Shown here piece by piece: positions 32,799 through 43,740 of a stretch of 64,000 bases of DNA (position 1 is its first letter; each line of letters begins with the position of its first letter). The position numbers and the translations under genes were made by a program. This DNA comes from Bremia lactucae (taxonomy: Eukaryota > Oomycota > Peronosporomycetes > Peronosporales > Peronosporaceae). The notes under the pieces are model-generated. The model worked only from the letters and a program-made list of their open reading frames with translations, did not search any database and had not been told where the DNA came from. The stretch is taken from contig NC_090628.1 of the NCBI RefSeq assembly GCF_004359215.1, positions 568,984-632,983 of the forward strand, written 5' to 3'.

Positions 32799-33280
32799 TG
32801 TAACGGGGCACCTTTCAATAGTACTGATCAGTACTAGTTAACCTTACACTGATTACAATGTAGGTGAGATGCCTCGAAATTACACGTACACAAAGTTACA
32901 GAGGAAGGTTTCTATGGATCTTAGGGTCTTTAGCTTACAGGTCTAGACTAAGGCTTATCAATAGAGAATAGTAAAGCTGTATTAATGTATTTAGTTTCCT
33001 AAGTAACGATCATCTATCTACTTCTGAACGTATTATATTAATATTTAACTAAGGATGTCGCGTCCTTGCGATCCACACTATCCTTGTCTTATAATGATTG
33101 ACTGGACTGATTTAGACTTAAATCAACCGATCAATAGACCTAATGTTTTATTGTATCAATTACCAAATTTGGTAATATGAGTACTATTTAAGTTAAAATT
33201 AATGAAGATATAATTTCGTATTTCTTTGTTTATTTCCTCTTATAGGAAATAATACCTATGAAACGAGACACCCCATTTCA
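32799..33280 (-). repeat. Gypsy LTR-B
   Basis: It begins TGTAACGGGGCACC and ends CACCCCATTTCA. In the element sense (minus) it is preceded by the purine tract AAGGTGGGGTGA, so it is the 3' LTR of the copy to its right. Its body matches 11142-11630 and the partial copy at 47478-47673. Confidence 0.8.
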
Positions 33281-33424
33281 TCACCCCACCTTAACTAACA
33301 GTCACTATTGCGACTGATGTAGGGTGACCGGAAATACTATTATGTCTTTCCGTGTAATTTTGCATTATTGATTTTAATCAAAATACCGTTATTATTTGCC
33401 TTATTGATTTTGACCGAGATCAAC

Positions 33425-35090
33425 ATGGCGACAAACAAGTCTGTGCGCGTGGCCCGTGAGGCCGCAAAGCTGGCAGCTGCACGGATTAGTGCAGCTGTTA
33501 GTATTGCAAATGTTTAAGTAGACGCTAATGCGTCGACTGTGTGGAATACGTAACCTCCTACCCCAATTGAAGGTGACTGAGATATGTCATCTGATAATAT
33601 AATTGCAGGTGACGGTGACAAGTCACCTGCTACACCAATTGTAGGTGACTGGACCAAGTCACCGGCACCGCCCGACTCAGTGGCTACTGTAAATGCCGCC
33701 GGATCACCTAAGGACGAGTCCGTTAAACCTTTGGTTTCTAATGTGACAACCTAAGAGGTGATGACGAGTTTGGTGGGGAGTCATCGGATGGTGACTTCGT
33801 GGGCGATGATCACTCTGGTGACTAAGTATACGTCACTAGAAACTAAGTGATCTGTAGGGAAGAGTGTTACTGGTGGTGCTAGTTTGCATACGCCAGGAAA
33901 GGAGTGATTCTAGGGATTGCTTCAAGGGCCAAGTTAACGTTAACATGCGCCATCAAGAGAGGAATCGCAAAACGTTGCGGCTCGCTCCTGAAAATAGACA
34001 TAGTTTCCCCTCGAAGAATAACCTAATTCGTTGGTCTGGTATGACAACGATCGATATCACATTCCGTTATTTGACTCAGCCAGGCTTCACTGGTGAGAAT
34101 GAGACGGAATTCTTTATCGGCATCGGTAGTACTCTTCTATGCGGGGGAAGGATGCAAACCTTTGCTCCAAGCTTGGACAGCCTTTGTGCTCAATATGCAA
34201 AACATAGGCCTGACAAGCTAAATGCTCTCCGTGAACGGTTCGAGAAACGGACCGTAGTCGGTGCACACTATAAGCTACAACGTTTGTCTAGACAGGCAGG
34301 AATTCCTTGCCTTTCGTGGGGGGACTCATGTCAATGCTGTTTTAAAGGGGCAGGTCATGCCTCTAAAGAAGCATGTACCCCAAAGCTTGAGGTAGAGAGC
34401 AAAGAAATATTCCCTTAAAGATTCTCATTTGAGGACGCTCATCTAACAAGATGCATCAAGGGATTGAGAACCTTCAATACTATTACGAGCGCGGGAAACG
34501 TTCGTTCTTGATGGACTCTCTGTCGAGGCGGATGTTCTCATCGTACTGCAAGACGAGACCCGTCCAACATCAGTTGGGAACGAGGTTCCTAACTATCATG
34601 CGAGGGTGGATACCCTCGCCAACGAACGAGATGACTCGTTCGAACCCCCTTTACCTCACGGCGGTTCAAGAAGCTTTCAACATGAAAATGCTTCTCATCA
34701 CTCGAATTTGTCAACGGATGTGGAGGGGGGGGAATCGGGATCGACTCATTTGACGAGCCCGAATCAACATCGTGATTGGACCACTCCTCTTATTATCTAA
34801 AGGAGGATCTTGATCACGAGCGAGCCCATCGCAGCGAGTTAGCGGTGACTGTCGACAATGTGTTTCGTGACCATATGAAAAATTGTGCGCAGGTTGCGAC
34901 TGAACAAATGGCGAACAAGAGGACATGTCAGTCCCTTCAAAACGAGCTGGTGACAGCTCGTCAGAAGATCTCTTCCTTGAAGGAAAGAGTGGATCGTCTG
35001 GTTCAAGAGAATCAGACTATGTTCCGAGACAACAAGGCTTTGGCTCGAAACCATCAGGCTTTGGCGATGCCCTCGACCGTTCCGGTGTAA
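33425..35090 (+). pseudogene. Antisense frame (aORF) of gypsy copy 2, best preserved
   Basis: It opens 144 bp inside LTR-B with MATNKSVRVAREAAKLAAAR, continues through a Ser/Pro/Asp-rich linker (33590-33730), a basic block (33930-34000, RNRKTLRLAPENRH), the longest open piece (33864-34418) with RTVVGAHYKLQRLSRQAG, and a C-terminal coiled coil at 34776-35090 (SLKERVDRLVQENQ). Stops after residue 30 and in several later places make it a pseudogene, but the blocks recur in order in other copies with different LTRs. From about 34450 rightwards it lies antisense to the pol chromodomain and linker; before that it has no pol opposite it. Function unknown. Confidence 0.45.
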
Positions 35091-35645
35091 CCCGGAATTG
35101 GAAGAAGCCTCGTACCCATAGATACCCAACATAAAACGTAGGATGCGCGCACGCATACCACGAGGCAGCGATGTAGAACACAAAACGGCCCAATATACCT
35201 GGGCAGTAATTTATCACTGCCTTCATCACGACATGTTTCAGAAGGTCAACCGTAGACAGTACGACTGGGTTATTAGAATTAATTGATGGTATGTTGTCTT
35301 CCGTTTCTGTTGGTCCACCGCATCAGCGATGGACTCCTGTACAAGACGGACCCATGCTTCTCAAGCCAAAAAAAATTACCTGCTATCTCTTTTTTTGTTT
35401 TCAGTGCGACCGGCTCGCACTGCGGTATTTAAATCTATTCGTTATTAAGAGTATTATCGTTCTCATTAATAATTTTCTTTTTGATGTTAAGTCTTTCAGC
35501 ATCGTTATTAAAGTCAGTAATAACATTATTGTTATTACTGAGTTTGTCCACCTCAATGTAAATTAAATCAACATTAGTATCTTTCGCATTGACCTTAGTG
35601 CTAATGCGTGATGAGCAAGAGCTAAACTTTTTTTTTGCTCGAGCG
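34450..35645 (-). pseudogene. Gypsy integrase C-terminus and chromodomain, copy 2
   Basis: Minus-strand reading: Ser/Arg-rich integrase spacer (35580-35645), C-terminal domain and GPF/Y-type region (35100-35240, ending in RRMRTHPTFYVG-like codons), linker, then chromodomain at about 34590-34680 (TSHLVRWRGYPPSHDS). The conserved Trp codon after HDS is TAG. At 35645/35648 the strand of gypsy coding flips. Confidence 0.7.
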
Positions 35646-35647
35646 AG

Positions 35648-37029
35648 TCCTTGTATTCCCTAGATAGTTCCATGCGAGTTGCCTATGGATTAAGGCACTC
35701 GACATTAGATCGAGCTCAAACCGGGCTCGAAGTACTGTGTCAGTGAAGCAGTGGCCACTGCCACGTGAAGAAGTACTTGCGATCGATAAATTCTTTACCG
35801 GTCGCGTAAAAGCGGGCCATGAAAGGAGGTCAACCTCCCCACATAGCTCTCCAACCTTCTGTGTGCCGAAGGCGACAGGAGGGTGGCGGATAGTGCACGC
35901 ATTTAATAAACTGAATGCTGCAACGGTACCGGCTCAAACGCCGATACCTAGAAAAGACGTAATCATAGATGGTATGTCTAAGAGTACCATCTTTCCGTCT
36001 ATGGATCTGATGGATGAATTTTATCAGATCCTTATGCGTGAACAAGACATCCCGTACACAGCAGTGAGCACTCCCAGTGGGATGCTTTGGAAAAAGCTAT
36101 TAATGCCACAGGAGCTTAGTAACGCTCCTGCAACTTTCAACAGATGCGTAACGAATCCGTTGAGTCCGGTGCAAAAATTCGCACCGAGTTATTTTGACGA
36201 TTTTTTCGTCCATAGTCAGACAATTGACAGAAAGGCGGACGTGGAAGTTCATAAAAATCACGTTCGTCAGATTTTTACATTTATGCAAAAGCACATGTTG
36301 CACGCAAATCTCGAGAAGTGCATATTCGCTGCAAGCGAAAAAACACTTCTTGGGTGCATCGTCGGTAAACACGGCGTGCGCCCTGATCCCGAAAAGATCA
36401 AGGCAATTACCGACTGGCCATTTCCAGTCGATGTCAAGGGACTTAGAAAGTTCCTTGGGCTAGCGGCGTACTTGCACAAGAACTCCCGCAATTATGTTGA
36501 GAAGGCAGATCATCTCTCTCGTCTCTTCAAAAAAGACGGAGAATGGTTATGGCACGCTGATTGTCAGCGTTCCTTTGAAGATATCAAGCAAAGCTTGATG
36601 CAATCGCCTATCTTGGCGATTGCAGATCAAGACAGACCATTCCATGTGGTCTGTGACGCCAGCGATTTCGCAATCGGCTGTGCGTTAATGCAATACGATA
36701 CAGATGGCGCGGAGCGCGTCGTCTGTTACCAATCGCGTCAGCTGCAACCAGCTGAACGCAATTACCCAGTGCATGACAAGGAACTCCTTGCCATGAAATA
36801 TGCATTGGCTAAATTTAGGATCTACCTCCTAGGAGATAGATTGTACAACGTATATGCGGACCATGCGTCATTATGCACGGCCGTAAATAGCCCACACCAC
36901 TCGCAAAGAATGGCGAGGTGTCTTTCCTTCTTCGCGGCGTATAATTTCTCCGTAGAATATAAACCAGGACGACTTGATGTCGTCGCTGATGCTGTTCGTC
37001 TTCGGGAAATCCGAAAACGAAGTCCATAG
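35648..37029 (+). pseudogene. Gypsy reverse transcriptase-RNase H, inverted segment
   Basis: The open frame 35737-37029 (430 codons) is nearly intact: RT starts VKQWPLPREEVLAIDKFF, then SSPTFCVPKATGGWRIVHAF, the catalytic APSYFDDFFVHS, thumb GLRKFLGLAAYLHK, and RNase H with VVCDASDFAIGCALMQ and the end YKPGRLDVVADA. The last residues (VRLREIRKRSP) are not RNase H: from about 36993 they are the antisense of the integrase sequence MDFVFGFPEDE. On both sides integrase is on the minus strand, so this RT block is flipped and inserted into the integrase gene, replacing roughly 0.5 kb of its core. No gag or protease is attached. Confidence 0.85.
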
Positions 37030-37262
37030 ATACGGACTGCCAACATTCTGCCGAAGTGGGAGAGGTTAAAGAGGTACACGGCGGGGCTTCACCCGTTGAC
37101 ATACCTCGCAAGCACGAATGTACTTGCGCAAGAATTGATACTGGCATGGCCAGTAAATGTCGTGACTTGCTGTAAGATAAGTTGTCTCACGTCCACGATG
37201 TCCACTTGTTGGTCTTTGGGCACTCATACATGATGCGCAAGCGCGAATCATTGTACAACTTT
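36993..37262 (-). pseudogene. Gypsy integrase N-terminus
   Basis: The minus frame has the H2C2 zinc-binding pattern: SGHRGRETTYLTASHDIYWP, then ACEVCQRVK, followed by AECWQSVSMDFVFGFPEDE, the beginning of the catalytic core with its first Asp (MDFV). It then runs into the inverted RT-RNase H. Upstream it abuts a gag of a different gypsy group at about 37265. Confidence 0.75.
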
Positions 37263-37264
37263 GA

Positions 37265-38380
37265 GCTTAGGGGTAGCTTCAGAGTCCGCATCATTAGGGC
37301 ATTTCGACCCTACTGCACTTCTGCATTTCCCGACCCCTCAGTCGTTGATGCAGAACTCAGGCATCTCGCACGCAAGTTCTTGCCGTCGCCCTTTGGGTAG
37401 GGAGTCCTCTTGCTGGGCGTCTTCGCCCCAACAGGGACCCTGGCATAGCAAAGAGCCATCATATGGCCGCGCTTGCCCGCATTTTAAACAGACCACGTCT
37501 GCATTGCCCAACTTCAAGGGAGTGGCATCTGACCTCTCGGCCGACGGCTTATACCAAGCTATCGCCGAGACACAGCTGTAGGATTGCTCCTCAACTAAGG
37601 CAATTTGGATTGCCTTTTCCATCGTCGATGGCACCTTTCTGAAAAGGACCTGTTGCGATGGGCCATGCCGTAGTTCGTTCAAAAACATGGGCACCTTAAT
37701 GTGCTCCGGGATCTGACCTACAGTAATGGACGCCGACAGCGAGCGCATCTCTTGCACATACTCTTGCAGAGATCGCTTCGCCTGTCGCGGTCCAAAGAGG
37801 CGCGCCTGAAGCAACACTTCGTTGTTCGGCGGCTGGTACATGGCGCGAATGTTTTTTTTTAAGATCGCCCATGTAGGGAACGCCTTTCTGTCCGCCATAA
37901 GCGCCGAGTAAGCCCACTCTGAGGCCTTACCACGCAGATGCGACATGGCGTACGACACCATCCGTGATGAGATGCGCGACACCGCATTGCTCCACAGCTA
38001 ACAGCTTGTGAACATTCGTGTTCGCTGCAGTTCCATCCGAATGGGCCTCAGCTGATGCGGCCGGCAGAGAGCATCTTAACAGTCCTGATAAGAGCCTCGC
38101 TCCAAGCTTGCTCATGCCTCAGCTCATCCTGAGTCTGAGTGACGGACTCCGCCGCAGCATGGCTATGTGCCACGGACACGGCTCTTCGCTGTCCGAGCAC
38201 GAATGTCTCAAACTTCTCCAACTGAGAAACATGTTGCTCAAAAGTTTGGCCAGGGCTTGTTCACCAAGTCCCTGCGCCAAGTGCCCTGCCACCTCCCGAT
38301 GATTCTCGGAGAGGTGGGGAAACGAGCCCAATCGATGTTGAGGCTCATCCTCACGTACACACGCAGAGATGCGGGTCGTG
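37265..38380 (-). pseudogene. Gypsy gag (LTR-D group)
   Basis: The minus frame 37338-37982 (214 residues) has a retrotransposon-gag core: LRGKASEWAYSAL, MYQPPNNEVLLQARLF, KRSLQEYVQEMRSL, then PMFLNELRHGPSQQVLF. A zinc knuckle follows, but it reads CLKCGQARPYDGSLLCQGPC with the His lost. Upstream frames to 38380 give a coiled-coil-like N-terminus (38119-38331) in another frame. It sits just inside LTR-D, its 5' LTR. It is a different gag from the ones at 8770 and 43715. Confidence 0.7.
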
Positions 38381-38404
38381 GGAAGGATATCAAGCGCTAC
38401 GAAG

Positions 38405-38953
38405 TGTAAGCGGCACGTCTTATTATGGTAACGCTCTACTTAGACACACACCATAGCATAGCGAGGACGCGGTTAAACCGTCTTCTCTTGCGTGCAGTGA
38501 GGTAGTTGTGGTGGGCGCCTTAGAGACCTCACCCAACGCACTTAAAAGTGTCGTCACGGGAGCGGTGATCCGGCTCCTCGGATTATCGCTCCCGTGACGA
38601 CACTTTTACCGCACTTACCAAGTTGGAAGCAGCTTTCAGAATGACATAAATCTAATCGTATTAAATTTATGTACCTATTTTTACCAATCAGAAATGTCAT
38701 CGGTGTGGATAATTCTATTATGTATGGCTAGCTTATCTTTCTAGATACCTCGCGCAACGGATGACGCTAGCCGTCATCCCTCCTAATGTGAATGCACCTA
38801 TGTGCATCACATACACATGAGCTGGTCACAAATGTGAATCACACCCGAGTGGTGGGTCTAATTACTTAATTTAAGTAATTGACCATCCCCTTAAGTACAC
38901 CAAGTGTACTTAACGGGGATTGTGTAACATTCGGGCAACTTTAGCCCGTTACA
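38405..38953 (-). repeat. Gypsy LTR-D, 549 bp
   Basis: It starts TGTAAGCGGCACG and ends TTTAGCCCGTTACA. The sequence just inside (on + AAGCGCTACGAAG) is the same primer-binding region as in LTR-A elements. It contains several short palindromes (TTACTTAATTTAAGTAA, AAGTACACCAAGTGTACTT) and a 21-bp hairpin at 38544-38607. Confidence 0.75.
38544..38607. repeat. Hairpin inside LTR-D, 21-bp perfect arms
   Basis: AAAGTGTCGTCACGGGAGCG at 38545-38564 pairs perfectly with 38587-38606, and one more A-T pair on the outside gives 21 bp. The loop is 22 bases. Confidence 0.9.
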
Positions 38954-39045
38954 GAATTGGTCAGAGAATTCTCAAGCGCCAGGAATTAACGCTGAGTACT
39001 TTATCTAGGAGGCGGAATACAAGAGATGTTTGATATGAGCAAAGT

Positions 39046-39485
39046 TGTAACGGGGCACTGCTGACTTGTACTGCTTCAGTACAGGTCCACTTCGCTCTGC
39101 CTCAGTGGGAGTGGTGCCTCACGTCACTTCACCAACACTTGTACGTGGAGAGGAAGACTCTCTTTAAAACACTTGATATAAAAGGGTTAAAGATTACTGT
39201 ATTAAATATAATTAAGTTCTTCTCGTTTTATATCTATTTATGCTAACTTGTTTATATACTAATAATAAATATGTAATAAAAGTCTTATCTGTCACTCTCT
39301 TTGCGCGCGTCCAGCGCTGACTGTACCGCGGAGCAAGTAAATACAATGGCCTAAATCTACCAATGGATAAACTTTCCGAATATTACTTTGTAAAGTAATA
39401 TTTCTTAATATTCTCTACCTTTTAGATAATATATTGATTAACAACCTTTAAGTGTTAATTTCATGTAGCGATGCACCCAGTTACA
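39046..39485 (-). repeat. LTR-A, 3' LTR of copy 4
   Basis: It starts TGTAACGGGGCACTG and ends GCACCCAGTTACA, 440 bp. It includes the nested palindrome ACTTGTACTGCTTCAGTACA and the GCGCGCGTCCAGCGCTGACT segment that is uninterrupted here but carries the RT fragment in the 1978 copy. Confidence 0.85.
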
Positions 39486-39596
39486 TCACTTCTCCTTAAA
39501 AAGACAATCACTCTGACTGTCACCGAATAGAGTGGTCACTATAAGAACACTTATAAAAACGATGTTGATTGGTCAGGACATCATTTTCAATTCTAT

Positions 39597-41230
39597 CGCA
39601 AGGTTAAAAGTCCATGCGGTGTGCGAATAGTGCGGAGCCTTAGGCTGCAGTTCATGCAGCCGCGAGTGACGCATTATTGTCTCTTGCGACAGACCTCCCC
39701 CACTCTAAATGCTGTGCGTGCACGTAGTGGGTAACCACGCGAATGCGACCCCTCTTTGGAGGTTGAATACAAATGCAAGTCGGACGAATCGGCCGACTCG
39801 GAGAGAACAGAACAGCCTTCAAATGAGGGGCTAAAATCGGATAGATGTGCTATTTTTTAGCATTCGCAATAGCATATTCAGTTTCGACGATGAGAATGAT
39901 TCCTCATCGCCAGCACCGTCTCTCGTGTCGTCACCCGCACATATTTCTGTTCGTGGTGATGACGTAAGCCATCGTAATAAAAGTTCTTGGGGTACCCCCG
40001 CTACAGTGGGTACCACTCAGCGGAGCGTATACAATAAAATGTCTCGTCTTGCCCTGAGAAGAAGCCTTGGCTTTTGCCCAAACGGCTACTCAATAGCTTG
40101 TCTGGAGAGACAACTCCTCAGGATAAATATCCTAATTTATTGCGACAAAGCTACATGCCTTGATCCCGTGCGAAGAACTTTCGCGCTGAGAAAGATTTTC
40201 ATTTCGATGCTTTTCTTAAGCATCGATGGTACAGTGGCAACAACAAACGAGATAAAATCTCGTTGATGCAAGCCTGGACGCGTATATTCGCAATGTCAAA
40301 GACATTGGACGCGAAGCCTGGCTTCAAAGCCTTAACGCGATTCGCGTTAAGTTTGAGAAATGAACTCTAACCGGTTCAAGGTTTAAATTGCATCGGTTGT
40401 CACGTGAGGCAGGACTTCCATACCTCACGTGGGGTGATCCATAATCGTGTTATGTTGACAAACGAAACGAGTAAAAGGGGATGTCTTTCCCTTTTCTTCG
40501 CCCTGGGGAAGGGCTCGCATCTCTATCGAGATGCACGATGCGAATGACGTTTTGCAATCGATTTACAAGCTCCAGGGGCGCGTTTTTTTGGATGGGTCAG
40601 AAGGTCCATTGGATGGGTCTCGTCATACAGACGGACGAGGCCCTCAATATCAACAACCAGCTGGAAACGAGGCTCTCAGCTATCATGTGAAGGTGGATAA
40701 CCGCGCCACCGAACAAGATAACTCGTTCGCTGCCCCTTCACATCACGGTGGTTTTGAGTACGTTTCACAAGGAAAGGCTGACCACTGTGGGAATCCACCA
40801 AAGGTTGTGGCAGAGAAGGAAAATTTAGATCCGACCCATGTGTCGAATCTAGGGTCGACGATCGACCGCTACCTCCAAAAGTTGGAAGATGGACTTGATC
40901 ACGAGCGCGGTAAGCGTCGCTCGTTGGAGCAGACGGTGAAGGCTCGCTATAGAGATTTGTTGGAAGACCTTTCGAAGAGTCCGTACTCCATGTTGGAGTA
41001 CGAACGGAAATATCTCGCTCTTCGTGATAAGCTTTATTCTGCACATCGCGGTTTCGAGGATCTTCGGACCTGGCATGAGAAACTACAGATTCAACAAAAA
41101 AATTTGGTCGTGACCACAAGAATATTTTAGGGATTATTGAAAAGGGTGGTCAGATCTGTCCTCGAAAGAAACCGCGTACTGATGGTACGGGCGGAGCCGA
41201 CCAACGTAAACGCAGAATGAGTTCGCATCC
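39597..41230 (+). pseudogene. Antisense frame (aORF) of gypsy copy 4
   Basis: The start is damaged (ATG to AAG near 39597) but the following codons read SMRCANSAEP and AAVHAAASDALLSLA, matching the N-terminus in the block at 1386-1450 (minus strand, MANESMRCVNSAAPSAAIHA). A Ser/Glu-rich linker (KSDESADSERTEQPSNEG) follows near 39780, then DFHFDAFLKHRWYSG near 40200 and KLHRLSREAGLPYLTWGD near 40400. The last part is open for 199 codons (40531-41130) and ends in a coiled coil (LEDGLDHERGKRRSLEQTV). From about 40600 it is antisense to the chromodomain and linker. Confidence 0.45.
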
Positions 41231-42345
41231 TACGTGGCAATCTTATTGTGTACGCATTGCCTCTGCGATGCAGTACACGGAAAGACTCAATGAACTTGGG
41301 TAGTAGCTTACTACTACCCACATTAGTGACCACACGCTTAGGTAAGTTTACCGTAGACAGTAGTACTAGATTATTAATTTTAAACGAAAGAACATTTGCT
41401 CTTCCAATGTTTGTCTGCGTTCCGTTGCTGACGTTCACTGCGTTAGCAATGATATCCTGCACGAAAAGAACTACTGATTCTCGACCCAGCAAAAACCCTT
41501 CTGCTGACTCATTTGTTTTGTCTTTCCCAGTGCGCTTTGTGTGCAATGCCCTAAGGGCTTTCTTATCTTCGAAGTCGATTTCTTTGACATCGACATCATT
41601 CGCGTCGTTAGCAACTACAACGCGTGATGAGCATGAGCCAGAAATAGCTTTGCTCGTGCGAGTCCCCCCTTAAACGAAAGGAACCCTCTAATTGGGTGGG
41701 TATGCGTGGATGGCGTAAGCCATTCGCGAAGCACAGTGTATGCGTTGTAGACGCATGCACCGAATTATTGATGGCGAATTCGACCATCGGTATAACCTCG
41801 GTCCAATTCGGAAACAATCAGGCGTAACTTCAAAGTATTTTTTCGAGGACGCATTTACGCGTTGCATCTGACCATCTGTAGCTGGATTATCAGAAGTTGA
41901 CATTGTCAGCCGTGTTCCGAGAGATCGGGTTGCCAAAACCCCGCCGTAAACCGTGGAGTTTGAATACCTTGTCGATTTTAAGACACGGGCACACTCCGGA
42001 GCCGTGATCGACTTTGGTACTGCAACTAGATGTTCCATCGTGCTGAATCTGTCTACAAAAACAAGAATTCAATTGTTTTTGTGATCGTCTTCGGGAAACC
42101 CGTAGACGAAGTCCATGAATACGGACTGCCAACATTCTGCGAGAAGTGGTAGAGGTTGGATAGGGGCACGGGATGAAGAGCTAGACTTCACCCGTTGACA
42201 TACCTTTAAGAACGAATGTACTTCCGCACGAACTGATAGGCGGGGCCAGTAAATGTTACGACTTACTGTAAGATAAGTTTTCTCACGTCCACGATGCCCA
42301 CTTGTTGGTGCATCGTGACACTCATACATGATGCGCAAGCGCAAA
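40560..42345 (-). pseudogene. Gypsy integrase-chromodomain of copy 4
   Basis: Read on the minus strand: H2C2 region (SGHRGREKTYLTVSRNIYWP, 42270-42330), MDFVYGFPEDD, a core fragment near 41950-42040 (AVPKSITAPECARV), NNSVHASTTHT near 41770, the C-terminal domain (41127-41546: SFKINNLVLLSTVNLPKRVV, FRVLHRRGNAYTIRLPRRMR), a linker of about 100 residues, and a chromodomain at 40676-40770 (SYLVRWRGYPPSHDS). The Trp expected next is a TGA stop. Several frameshifts. Confidence 0.8.
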
Positions 42346-42477
42346 CCATTGTGGGTTGGAACGACGACACGTAGAGTGTCGCCGGCAACGGCTGCGTAGT
42401 ACAGTAAGCCATTGCGTGTTGTGTATCGATAGGATGACGATCGATATAAAACCGTAAAACCTTAAAAGATTTATCAA

Positions 42478-43020
42478 ATGGATTCATCAGATGATCCATT
42501 AAACGCAGAAGGTCCTTGGTCTCAACAGATTCGTTACGCATCTGTTGAAAGTTGCAGGGGCATTACTAAGCCCCGGTGGTATTACGAGCTATTTCCAGAG
42601 CATCCCACTGGGAGTGCTCACTGCTGTGTACGGGATGTCTTGTTCACGCATAAGGATCTGATAAAAATCATCCATCAGATCCATAGACGGAAAGATGGTA
42701 CTCTTAGACATACCATCTATGATTACGTCTTTTCTAGGTATCGGCGTTTGAGCCGGTACCGTTGCAGCATTCAGTTTATTAAATGCGTGCACTATCCGCC
42801 ACCCTCCTGTCGCCTTTGGCATACAGAAGGTTGGAGAGCTATGTGGGGAGGTTGACTTCCTTTCATGGCCCGCTTTTACTCGATCGGTAAAGAATTTATC
42901 GATCGCAAGTACTTGTTTACGAGGCGGTGGCCACTGCTTCATGACACAGTACATCGAGCCCGGTTTGAGCTCGATGATATCAAGTGCCTTTATCGTTAGG
43001 CAACTCGCATGGAACTACTT
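42478..43020 (-). pseudogene. Gypsy RT, N-terminal part only
   Basis: The frame 42589-42954 matches the first 120 residues of the RT at 35737 (VKQWPLPREE versus MKQWPPPRKQ, then SSPTFCMPKATGGWRIVHAF). After APATFNRCVTN, near 42535, the sequence jumps to the RNase H-integrase spacer, so the catalytic YFDD half and all RNase H are deleted. Confidence 0.8.
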
Positions 43021-43406
43021 CAGGGAATACATCCCTGAGTTCTATTTAATTCTCGTATAGAGGATTTGTCTTAAGTGACTTTCAGGATTGAGTATCATTT
43101 CTCTAAATCCAAGTCTTCACATCGAGGACACTTTCGTTCATTGAAGAGCTGCTGAGATCCCGTTCGTTTTGTGCAATAGGTCGACTCTATTCTCGACCTA
43201 GGATCATCGGTTGCCCCTTTAAACAACCGGTATATTCCTTGAATGTCACCAACTAGGCGTACATTCATTTCTCAATCGCTGCTTGTGTATTAGCACAGCC
43301 GCCGGCAGCTGACTCCTCAGTGTGATTAGTAATCACACTGTGATCTGGTCCTGTCGTACTAACGACCGTACCAGAAGTAGGGCCATCGCACTCACGCGTA
43401 GTACAT

Positions 43407-43740
43407 CTACACGCTTGTGGACACTCCAAGACCTTCCTCAGATGGCCATTTGATGAACAAGTGGCAGGTATCTTTCGGATCGATACTGCCAGCTGATTCT
43501 TGGCTCATATTTCTGAGCCAAGGTAAACCTAGGATGACATCAAATTTGTCACCTAAATCCAGTACGATGAAATCATCGTCGTACTGTAAATCTATTAACG
43601 TGTAGTGAAATTTCACTACGCGTATCATTACTGTTATCGATGCGCCTGTCGCTAGACGCACCGTCATCCTCGTTTGAGGGATGTCGCGCTCAACATGTTT
43701 GAGTGTACGACCCTCTAGCGACGAATAAAGTTATTTGACG
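43407..43740 (-). pseudogene. Gypsy retropepsin-like protease, copy 4
   Basis: The frame 43407-43667 reads MTVRLATGASITVMIRVVKF and FDVILGLPWLRNMSQ. Upstream the active-site part is damaged (VASNNFIRR at the end of the gag frame), so the D-x-G-A triad is lost or frame-shifted. Confidence 0.7.
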
